DNA of 21,052 bases from JARRRD01 sp046706685 (GTDB taxonomy: Bacteria > Nitrospirota > Thermodesulfovibrionia > Thermodesulfovibrionales > UBA6898), in the NCBI GenBank assembly GCA_046706685.1, contig JBJKPE010000128.1:1-21052 (forward strand), written 5' to 3'. Position numbers and translations under genes: made by a program. Numbering within the stretch: position 1 is the stretch's first letter; the number at the start of each line of letters is the position of its first letter. Under the pieces are notes generated by a model. It ran no database searches and was not told the DNA's origin. It was given only the letters and a program-made list of their open reading frames with translations. Shown here piece by piece: positions 1 through 6,247 of the stretch.

Positions 1-658
1 CCGCCGGATGGGCGTTGATTATTCTTTTTACAGAGTCCGGATTCAGATATTCGAGGGAGAAGGATATCTCCATGAAGATCTTCCTGCCGGCAATATGTCT
101 TTCCACCTCGTCCCAGTCGTCCCAGGCGCCCAGGTGTGATGTCATAATCTTCAGATCAGGGAAGCTCTCAACGACCCTGACGATTTTTGCCGGATCGGCC
201 TTCCTGATCCTCTCGAAGGCGAAGTCAAAGCCCGTGTGGATCAGGACGATCAGGTTCTCCCGTGAGATTTTTTCATAGATAGGGAAGAGCCTCTCGTCGT
301 CGATCCGGAAATCCTGGTAATAAGGATGGAACTTTATCCCCTTAAACCCTTCTCTCTTTATTTCGGATATTCTCTCGGAAAATTGAGGGTCCTGCGGATG
401 CAGGGAAGGGAAGGGAACGATCCTCTCAGACCTGATTTTTCTGCACCACGACAGGATTGGGTCGAATTGAGAAGGTTTGGTAGCAATGGAGCAGACAACG
501 CTCTTTTCGATGCCGGAAACGTCCATTGAACGGAGAAGAGACGAGATCTTGCCGTCGAGGCGGGGCTTGACGCCTCCTTCCTCCGTGAGTAAACTCATGG
601 CCCGATCTGCAAGTTCATCGGGAAAGGCATGGGTATGAAAATCGATGATTCCCTTCAT
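1..658 (-). CDS. Amidohydrolase-2 family metal-dependent hydrolase (partial, C-terminus off the left edge)
   Basis: Reading the minus strand from an ATG at 658 gives an open frame of 219 codons that is still open at base 1. It starts MKGIIDFHTHAFPDELADRA, so the first metal-binding pair (H8, H10) sits right at the N-terminus, as is usual for TIM-barrel amidohydrolases of the ACMSD-like (Amidohydro_2) family. Further barrel-strand signatures follow: GIKFHPYYQ (strand carrying a conserved His), VLIHTGFDF and IMTSHLGAWDDW. The last catalytic Asp lies beyond the window. Family members carry out hydrolysis or non-oxidative decarboxylation in the cytoplasm; the substrate cannot be told. There is no good Shine-Dalgarno before 658, but the start is fixed by the HTH motif position. 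The gene is divergent from the porin and probably unrelated to the right-hand locus. Confidence 0.85.
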   Translation of the reverse strand, partial: MKGIIDFHTHAFPDELADRAMSLLTEEGGVKPRLDGKISSLLRSMDVSGIEKSVVCSIATKPSQFDPILSWCRKIRSERIVPFPSLHPQDPQFSERISEIKREGFKGIKFHPYYQDFRIDDERLFPIYEKISRENLIVLIHTGFDFAFERIRKADPAKIVRVVESFPDLKIMTSHLGAWDDWDEVERHIAGRKIFMEISFSLEYLNPDSVKRIINAHPA

Positions 659-949
659 AACGGTAATTATTATAGGCAAATCTGTGCGCCAAGAGCAAAG
701 GAGCCCCGGTAATTCAGTCATGACCGGAACCTGTCTCAAAACTGATTCTTTGCCATATGACCCAGGGATTACCATGCCGGCATAAAAAGGACTTGACTTT
801 AATGGTCCGGTGAAATTAATATTTCACCACCTCGAATAGAAGATTTTCATCCTCGGGGAGCCGGTTGCTCAGTTTGGAATCTCTTGATTTATGTTACCCA
901 TAATTTTTTGCTGCATATATAAAAATACTGAACTGAAAGGAGGAGAAGC
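659..949. other. Divergent intergenic region between amidohydrolase and porin
   Basis: No convincing gene is seen in these 291 bases. They hold a 10-bp perfect palindrome ATGCCGGCAT at 774-783, a possible -35 (TTGACT, 793-798), an inverted repeat at 809-828, and an AT-rich stretch just before the porin ribosome site (AAAGGAGG, 936-943). At 727-754 a degenerate match is seen to 4812-4839. Confidence 0.6.
793..828 (+). promoter_or_regulatory. Candidate sigma70-like promoter with operator-like inverted repeat
   Basis: TTGACT (793-798) is followed 18 bases later by TAATAT (817-822), a 4/6 match to the -10 consensus. The -10 lies inside an inverted repeat GGTGAAATTAATATTTCACC (809-828) with perfect 8-bp arms around a TAAT centre. 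This geometry is what a repressor site would look like. The site is about 120 bases upstream of the porin start, so a second promoter nearer the gene (weak TTACCC/TATATA, 894-921) cannot be excluded. Confidence 0.4.
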
Positions 950-2308
950 ATGAAAAGATTTATCGCAGTTTTTCTGGCTCTGCTTTTAAGCAGTATTGCG
1001 TATGTTTCTTCCGCGCGGGCTGCTGATGACAGCTTCACTTACGGAGCGGACCTGAGACTGAGGCAGGAGGTATGGGACGACGTCGTTGCTCTCGGAACCA
1101 TCCCGTCACAGCCGGACAGAAATTTCTTTCGCTTCAGGTTCAATCTGTGGGGAAATCTCAAACTGAACCCGGACAACGATTTTTACCTCAGGCTCACCAG
1201 CGAGCCCAAGTATCACCTCGGGCCGTACAGGCCTGGTCCTACCTTTAGGAAAGTGGAAGAGGATGAGATTGTTGTTGACAACCTTAATTACCAGTCGAAG
1301 AACGTTTTTAACCTTCCGATAGATGTCAAGATAGGCCGGCAGGATTTTATCGGCCCTACAGGCTACGGTGACTATTTCCTGATCCTGGACGGTACCCCAG
1401 CCGACGGTTCGCGGACTTTCTACTTCAACGCCGCGAAGGCAACGGTCCATATGGGCAAGAACAATAGTGTGGACCTGATCTACATCACCGATCCCAGCTA
1501 CGACGTCTACGCTCCGTCGATATTCGCAGCCGCCAAGAGGCAGTTGAACGTTTCGAACGAGCAGGGATTCGTTGCTTACGGCAAGAGCAAGATCAGCGAT
1601 AACCTGACGGTGGAACCCTATTACATGTACAAGAAGGAGCAGAGTTTTAAGGTGGCTCACTATATTCCCGATCTCGACATCAACGCCGTAGGGGCCAGGG
1701 TGGTTGTTTCCCTCGGCACGTGGAATATAAGAGGCCAGTATGCTCACGAGTGGGGCGAGTATGGCAGCGGAGGTCCCTGGGAAAAGAGACGGGCCAACGG
1801 CGGTTATGTTTTCGTCGGACGCCAGTATAACGATATCGCCCTGAAACCTGGATTCGACATAGGTTATGTCTACCTTTCGGGTGATGACCCCAATACCAAG
1901 ACGAATGAGTCATGGGACCCCCTCTTTTCGAGGGCGCCCGAATGGAACGAACTCATGATCTATACCTATATTTATGAAACGCTCGACCTTGGCGGCGCCA
2001 TACCGGGCTATTGGACAAACCTCAACCTGTACGAGGCCAAATTCAACATGAGCCTTACGCCAGACACCAAGCTGGACTTATCATACCAGTACCTGACGGC
2101 GCCTGAGAGTACTGTCGGTCTTAATCCTGCCATGTTTTCGAACAGCGGCAAGACCAGGGGGCATCTGCCTACCGCCATCCTTACCCACACCTTTTCGAAG
2201 AAGGTCAGCGGGATGGCACAGCTGGAATACTTCGTGCCTGAGAGCTTCTACTCCGACCAGGCCCACAATGCCACGTTCCTGAGGCTGCAGATGATGTTCA
2301 AGATATAG
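950..2308 (+). CDS. Outer-membrane beta-barrel porin, alginate-export (AlgE-like) type
   Basis: The 452-residue product begins with a clear Sec signal peptide (MKRFIAVFLALLLSSIAY, cleavage likely after SARA near residue 24). The rest is rich in alternating aromatic/polar strands, for example FYLRLTSEPKYHL, IGRQDFIGPTGYGDYF, LTVEPYYMYKKEQSF and TKLDLSYQYLTAPE. It ends FLRLQMMFKI, close to the C-terminal beta-signal (terminal hydrophobic/aromatic residues) used for barrel assembly. Length and layout fit the alginate_export family, whose best-known member exports alginate through the outer membrane; many homologues are of unknown substrate. The start is set by AAAGGAGG at 936-943, six bases before the ATG. 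The gene is monocistronic, ending at the terminator at 2362-2391. Whether it exports the polymer made by the right-hand locus is unknown. Confidence 0.85.
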   Translation: MKRFIAVFLALLLSSIAYVSSARAADDSFTYGADLRLRQEVWDDVVALGTIPSQPDRNFFRFRFNLWGNLKLNPDNDFYLRLTSEPKYHLGPYRPGPTFRKVEEDEIVVDNLNYQSKNVFNLPIDVKIGRQDFIGPTGYGDYFLILDGTPADGSRTFYFNAAKATVHMGKNNSVDLIYITDPSYDVYAPSIFAAAKRQLNVSNEQGFVAYGKSKISDNLTVEPYYMYKKEQSFKVAHYIPDLDINAVGARVVVSLGTWNIRGQYAHEWGEYGSGGPWEKRRANGGYVFVGRQYNDIALKPGFDIGYVYLSGDDPNTKTNESWDPLFSRAPEWNELMIYTYIYETLDLGGAIPGYWTNLNLYEAKFNMSLTPDTKLDLSYQYLTAPESTVGLNPAMFSNSGKTRGHLPTAILTHTFSKKVSGMAQLEYFVPESFYSDQAHNATFLRLQMMFKI

Positions 2309-2361
2309 CGGGCGGTTTCCGTGCCCCAGAGCGGCGCGGACTACATTTGCTGAAGTGATAA

Positions 2362-2391
2362 AACCCCGCCCTCCGGCGGGGTTCTTTTTTT
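2362..2391 (+). terminator. Strong intrinsic terminator after the porin
   Basis: AACCCCGCC (2362-2370), loop CTCC, GGCGGGGTT (2375-2383) form a perfect 9-bp GC-rich stem followed by a T7 run at 2385-2391. This is a textbook Rho-independent terminator about 55 bases after the porin stop codon. Confidence 0.9.
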
Positions 2392-2412
2392 GCCTGCAGG
2401 CAGCTTATCCCC

Positions 2413-2441
2413 TTGACAGGAGGGGGAGTAAACGGGATACT
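2413..2441 (+). promoter_or_regulatory. Sigma70-like promoter for the metallo-beta-lactamase gene
   Basis: A perfect TTGACA -35 (2413-2418) is separated by 17 bases from GATACT (2436-2441), a 4/6 match to the -10 box. It lies between the porin terminator and the next gene, giving a predicted leader of about 30 bases. The sequence match is clear; activity is inferred. Confidence 0.6.
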
Positions 2442-2478
2442 TTTCATGTTGCAGACAAGGAATGAGCGGGGAGGCTGA

Positions 2479-3855
2479 ATGAAGATAAGATTTCTCGGAG
2501 GTACAAGGACGGTCACAGGCTCATGTTTTTATCTTACGGGAGAACACCGGATACTCGTCGAGTGCGGAATGTATCAGGGGCATGGAGCTGATGAAATAAA
2601 CAAAAGGGAATTCGAGTTCGACCCCTCCCGCGTCGACTGTCTTTTCCTGACCCATTCACACCTCGACCATGTCGGGCTGGTCCCGAGATTGGTAAAGGAG
2701 GGGTTTACCGGAAGGATCATCACGACGGGGGCCGCGGCCGACATCACCGGACTGATACTTTACGACTCGGCCCATATACAGGAATCGGATGCGGAGTGGT
2801 ACAACAAAAGGGCACTGCGGTCGGGAGGAGACCTTATAGAGCCTTTATACACCTCGGCCGATGTCGACAGGGTGTTGCCTCTTTTCGAGCGCAAAGAGTA
2901 TGACAGTATCGAGACGCTATGCGAGGGGATACGCTTCAGGTTCGTTAATGCCGGCCACATCCTCGGCTCATCGGTCCTCGAGCTATGGTACCGGGACGGC
3001 GGGGCAGAACGAAAGATCGTATTTTCTGGAGATATAGGGAAGAAGGACAACCCCATTGTCAATGACCCCGCTTTCGTGAGGGAGACCAATTATCTCACCG
3101 TAGAATCGACTTACGGTAACAGGAACCACAAGAGCATGGAGAGTTCGGTAGATGAACTCGTCAACGTCATAAAGACTACGTTCAGAAAAGGCGGGAATGT
3201 CATTATCCCTTCATTTGCCCTGGGGAGAACGCAGGACATCCTCTTCGTCCTGAATAAGCTGGTAAAGGAAAAGAGACTTTTCAGGATCGATGTGTTTATT
3301 GACAGTCCGCTCGCTGAAGGCATCACGCGTGTGTATGAAACCCATGAGGAGTTGTTCGACGAGGAGGCGAAGCGTCTGTTCAACACGGAAAGCACGGAAG
3401 GCATGCGGATCCGCTTCACGAAGAGCGTTGAAGACTCCATGGCACTGAACAAGATCAAGAAGGAGGCGATCATTATCGCCAGTTCCGGCATGTGTGAAGG
3501 GGGCAGAATTCGCCATCATCTCAAGCATAACCTCTGGAGGAGCGAGTGCAGCGTGGTATTCGTGGGTTATCAGGCGGAGGGGACTCTCGGGAGGGAGATC
3601 ATAGACGGCGCCAGGACGGTTGAATTCCTCGGTGAAAAGATAGTGGTGAGAGCGGGCATCCACACGCTGGGCGGATTTTCTGCTCACGCCGACCAGACGG
3701 AACTCGTCGACTGGATATCCAGGTTCACCAGCAGACCCGAGATCTTCATTGTCCACGGCGAAGAACAGGCATCCCTCGATTTCCAGGCCTTAATCGACGA
3801 GAGGTTCCATTATAAGACCCACGTTCCCGAGAGGGGGCAGGAGTTCATGATATGA
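2479..3855 (+). CDS. Beta-CASP metallo-beta-lactamase (predicted RNA-processing nuclease)
   Basis: The 458-residue protein carries the metallo-beta-lactamase signature THSHLDHVG (H59, H61, D63, H64), a later metal His in NAGHILGSS and the metal Asp in VFSGDIG. These are followed by beta-CASP features: ESTYGNR, GRTQDILFVLNKL, SSGMCEGGRIRHHL, VGYQAEGTLGREI, GFSAHADQTELVDW and a final IFIVHGEEQA. Bacterial and archaeal proteins of this size and order (YSH1/CPSF-73-like exonuclease family) are zinc-dependent cytoplasmic ribonucleases. The substrate here is unknown. The start is supported by GGGGAGG at 2468-2474. It has its own promoter and a weak terminator, so it is probably a single-gene unit separate from the glycan locus. 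Confidence 0.9.
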   Translation: MKIRFLGGTRTVTGSCFYLTGEHRILVECGMYQGHGADEINKREFEFDPSRVDCLFLTHSHLDHVGLVPRLVKEGFTGRIITTGAAADITGLILYDSAHIQESDAEWYNKRALRSGGDLIEPLYTSADVDRVLPLFERKEYDSIETLCEGIRFRFVNAGHILGSSVLELWYRDGGAERKIVFSGDIGKKDNPIVNDPAFVRETNYLTVESTYGNRNHKSMESSVDELVNVIKTTFRKGGNVIIPSFALGRTQDILFVLNKLVKEKRLFRIDVFIDSPLAEGITRVYETHEELFDEEAKRLFNTESTEGMRIRFTKSVEDSMALNKIKKEAIIIASSGMCEGGRIRHHLKHNLWRSECSVVFVGYQAEGTLGREIIDGARTVEFLGEKIVVRAGIHTLGGFSAHADQTELVDWISRFTSRPEIFIVHGEEQASLDFQALIDERFHYKTHVPERGQEFMI

Positions 3856-3899
3856 GTCGAAAACTGTATTTCGCAGTAAAGCATAAGCATTTGACTTGA

Positions 3900-3921
3900 C
3901 CCTGTTGGCAGGGGCTTTTTT
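3900..3921 (+). terminator. Weak intrinsic terminator
   Basis: CCCTG (3900-3904), loop TTGG, CAGGG (3909-3913), then GC and a T6 run (3916-3921). The stem is only 5 bp, so termination may be partial, but the position 45 bases after the nuclease stop codon is right. Confidence 0.5.
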
Positions 3922-4012
3922 GCCTGATGACGGGCTTGAGTTGGTGGATTGGACGAATATTGGCACCGTTGGTTACAAAAGGTCGCTATTAATGTGTCTG
4001 ATGGAAACAAAT

Positions 4013-4029
4013 GTGCCGCCGGTCGGCAC
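4013..4029. promoter_or_regulatory. Palindrome, candidate upstream activator site
   Basis: GTGCCGCCGGTCGGCAC has perfect 6-bp arms around a 5-bp centre. It lies about 130-160 bases upstream of the sigma54 element, a usual distance for the enhancer of a bacterial enhancer-binding protein. A single short palindrome can arise by chance, so the call rests on its position. Confidence 0.35.
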
Positions 4030-4159
4030 TCTTCAAATCCTCTGATTCTGTTATGATTCCGTATCAATAGCCGCAAGCATCTTATTCCTGCCTTTGACAC
4101 AACAAAAAATAAGGGCTTTCGTGCAATTCCCGAGAAGATCCTTCCCAAAATCTGCTCAA

Positions 4160-4175
4160 TGGCATATATGTTGCT
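4160..4175 (+). promoter_or_regulatory. Sigma54 (RpoN) -24/-12 promoter element
   Basis: TGGCATATATGTTGCT matches the RpoN consensus TGGCAC-N5-TTGCW with one mismatch. The GG (4161-4162) and GC (4173-4174) dinucleotides are exactly 10 bases apart, the spacing the factor requires. Transcription would start near 4186 and read into the PqqD-like gene and the co-oriented genes after it. It implies control by a sigma54-dependent activator that is not in this window. Confidence 0.6.
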
Positions 4176-4340
4176 AATTTCTTCGACAGCAGCAGTTAGT
4201 TAGAAAAGATTTATTTCTTATTGCCCACCAGCTTCTGTAAGTGAGGCAGCGAAGCTTTGCCCTTTATGGTTAGATATTACAGGTGTCATAAAGAATGCGT
4301 GTGAAGATAAAACCTTAATCCTTGACTATGGAGGTGCCTT

Positions 4341-4808
4341 ATGAATACGGATAGTTGGCTGAGAATTAATACACCGAGGGTTGTCCATGAAACAATCGAT
4401 GGCGAAACAGTGATATTAAACCTCGATAACGGTAACTATTACAGCCTGTTAGGGCTCGGCGCTCAAATATGGAGATATATCGAAAATGGTGCGCCGGTAT
4501 ATGAGATTGTCGAAAAAGTGAAAAACGATTATGCCAGCAATGGAACGGACGTAGACGGATCTTTGAAAAAGTTCGTATCGGAACTTTGCAGGGAAGGTCT
4601 CACAGTCTCTTATAAAGCCGATACGAACGAGGGCTTCCGGTGGCCCGCTGAAATAGGATCACCGGACGCAAATGGGGATAAGCGGCTTTTTTTTAGTGTG
4701 CCGGTCCTGAATAAATATAGTGACATGCAAGACTTGCTTTTACTGGATCCGATCCATGATGTTGATGAAGAAGCCGGATGGCCGACTAACAAGGCACCCC
4801 GGCAATAA
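4341..4808 (+). CDS. PqqD-like (RRE-fold) protein with C-terminal tail
   Basis: Residues 1-90 fit the PqqD family, a small winged-helix fold that binds leader peptides in RiPP pathways. Visible features are an N-terminal beta-hairpin region (VVHETIDGETVILNLDNGNYY), LLGLGAQIWRYIENG, an EIVEKVKNDY helix and the closing ELCREGLTV helix. True PqqD is about 90 residues; this protein has 155. The extra tail contains a hydrophobic/acidic segment, VLNKYSDMQDLLLLDPIHDV (122-141), then EEAGWP. I recall similar tails in PqqD-like proteins next to HprK-like kinases, but cannot check that here. GGAGGTG at 4330-4336 sets the start. It is the first gene after the sigma54 element. The likely role is a peptide- or partner-binding adaptor for the downstream kinase, nucleotidyltransferase and exporter; the partner is not known. 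Confidence 0.8.
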   Translation: MNTDSWLRINTPRVVHETIDGETVILNLDNGNYYSLLGLGAQIWRYIENGAPVYEIVEKVKNDYASNGTDVDGSLKKFVSELCREGLTVSYKADTNEGFRWPAEIGSPDANGDKRLFFSVPVLNKYSDMQDLLLLDPIHDVDEEAGWPTNKAPRQ

Positions 4809-4929
4809 GTAGAACCTGTCTCAGGATTGAATTTCTGCCGTAATCGGTTTGTTTGAGTCGGCCGGTGCCACTCTGTGCGACTCGCTTCGATCGGGAATCC
4901 ATGTTTTTCAGGGTCTTAAAGAGGAGTCG

Positions 4930-4983
4930 ATGTCTCTTGCTGTTCATGATGATAACGTCACAACAACAGGGGGTCTGCATTGA
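4930..4983 (+). CDS. Candidate 17-residue peptide or leader ORF
   Basis: A short frame MSLAVHDDNVTTTGGLH has GAGGAG at 4921-4926, three bases before its ATG. Its TGA (4981-4983) overlaps the TTG start of the nucleotidyltransferase (4980-4982), an arrangement suited to translational coupling. The same frame is open back to 4831 and could start at TTG 4849. It could be a coupling leader, a RiPP-like substrate, or chance. No family is recognised. Confidence 0.3.
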   Translation: MSLAVHDDNVTTTGGLH

Positions 4984-6182
4984 TCTTTACGAGAACATCC
5001 AGACAATTGACTGAAGATAACCCATTCGCGACAAAAAATCAGGAGTTGCTTCTGCGTGCAGCTCTCTTCAACGGGGCCGATGCGGTTAAAGCCTGGAAAG
5101 AATGGGAAAGCGGTGTCGACTGGGACGGGCAGATCGACAATGGGTCATTTCGTTTGCTTCCTCTCCTTTATATGAATTTAAAACGGCTCGGAATAAGGGA
5201 TCCTTTAATGAGCAAACTGAAAGGGATCTATCTCAAGTCATGGTATAAGAACCAAAGGTTATTTTTCGAAGCAGGCAGAATTATAGATTATCTGCACGGT
5301 GAAGGCATTCAGACGATTGTGCTCAAAGGGGTCCCCCTGGCGATACTTTACTACAAAAACTGCGGTGTCAGGCCGATGAGTGACGTTGATATCCTTGTTC
5401 CTGCTTCTCAGACATTACTGACATCCGACGCGCTGCAAAGGGCTGGTTGGGACCCATCGACCGATGAATCACTGGACGTCCCTATGAAGTATCGTCATTC
5501 TCAAAAGTTTGTCGGCGAATCAGGGACGGAGATAGACCTTCATTGGAACCTTATTATCGAGTCCACCAGGGTCGGCACTGCCTCTGTTTTCTGGGACAAG
5601 GCTGTTCCAATTAAGGTACAGAATGTACCCTCTTACGCGCTGGACCCGACGGACATGCTTTTCCATGTAATTGTTCATGGCATAAAGTGGAACGAGGAAC
5701 CACCCATTCGCTGGATTGCAGACGCTGTGACCATTATGCGATCTCCCGACCTGCGCATAGACTGGTCGAGGATAATCAGCCACGCAAAAAAATATATGGT
5801 CTGTCTTCAGATAAAGGAAGGTTTAAACTACTTATATGAGAAGTTTCGGGCACCGGTGCCAAAGACGGTCATGGACGATATTGGCGCTATTCCCGTGTCA
5901 TATCTTGAACGATTTGAATACCGGCGTTTAATAAGCAATGGTGAGTATTATAGCGGTACGCTTTTGGGCGGGTTCCCGGCTTATCTTGTCGAATATCTGC
6001 GATTAACGAGGGATTCCGCTTTTCTCCCGGCGTTCGCCGGATTTCCCAGATATCTCCAACACGTCATGCAGAAAAAAAATATGAGACATCTTTTGTCTCA
6101 CCTCGCAGTAAGGGGCATAAGAATTTCAAAGGAAAAATTGCTGCGGGAGCTCGTGTCTCACAGTGCCCATTCAGATCGGTAA
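4980..6182 (+). CDS. Nucleotidyltransferase of the NTP_transf_5 family
   Basis: The 400-residue product has the polymerase-beta-like nucleotidyltransferase core of the uncharacterised NTP_transf_5 family. It shows LKGVPLAILYY (residues 115-125) with the conserved Lys-Gly, RPMSDVDILV (131-140) with the two metal aspartates D135 and D137, and EIDLHWN (184-190) with the third acidic residue D186. The alpha-helical second half fits the family. Homologues are common next to PqqD-like and HprK-like proteins in RiPP and exopolysaccharide loci; they are expected to transfer a nucleotide to a small molecule, sugar or peptide, but the acceptor is unknown. The start is TTG, supported by AGGGGG at 4968-4973 six bases upstream; no better ATG is present before the conserved domain. 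Catalytic residues look intact. Confidence 0.85.
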   Translation: MIFTRTSRQLTEDNPFATKNQELLLRAALFNGADAVKAWKEWESGVDWDGQIDNGSFRLLPLLYMNLKRLGIRDPLMSKLKGIYLKSWYKNQRLFFEAGRIIDYLHGEGIQTIVLKGVPLAILYYKNCGVRPMSDVDILVPASQTLLTSDALQRAGWDPSTDESLDVPMKYRHSQKFVGESGTEIDLHWNLIIESTRVGTASVFWDKAVPIKVQNVPSYALDPTDMLFHVIVHGIKWNEEPPIRWIADAVTIMRSPDLRIDWSRIISHAKKYMVCLQIKEGLNYLYEKFRAPVPKTVMDDIGAIPVSYLERFEYRRLISNGEYYSGTLLGGFPAYLVEYLRLTRDSAFLPAFAGFPRYLQHVMQKKNMRHLLSHLAVRGIRISKEKLLRELVSHSAHSDR

Positions 6183-6247
6183 ACCTGCCATCCGGCACAG
6201 CATCGGAAGAAGAGTCAGATCCGGAAGAGTCGACCAATTCGTTTTTG

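Larger units (their letters stand above)
3856..4340. other. 485-bp intergenic region upstream of the main locus
   Basis: No protein-coding gene is supported. An open minus-strand frame over 3810-4148 runs into the nuclease gene and has no recognisable protein character. The region holds the weak terminator (3900-3921), a palindrome (4013-4029), a sigma54-type promoter element (4160-4175), and a leader of about 155 bases before the PqqD-like gene. No riboswitch class could be recognised in the leader. Confidence 0.6.

Noticed and set aside
672..688. Sigma54-like element on the minus strand before the amidohydrolase
   Set aside because: The minus-strand TGGC...TTTGC spacing is one base too long (11 between GG and GC).
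1106..1747. 213-codon open frame antisense to the porin
   Set aside because: It lies fully inside a well-supported porin gene, has no ribosome site or family character, and is explained by codon bias of the sense gene.
3810..4148. 112-codon minus-strand open frame in the gap before the main locus
   Set aside because: It runs into the nuclease 3' end, lacks a ribosome site and recognisable motifs, and covers the terminator and palindrome.
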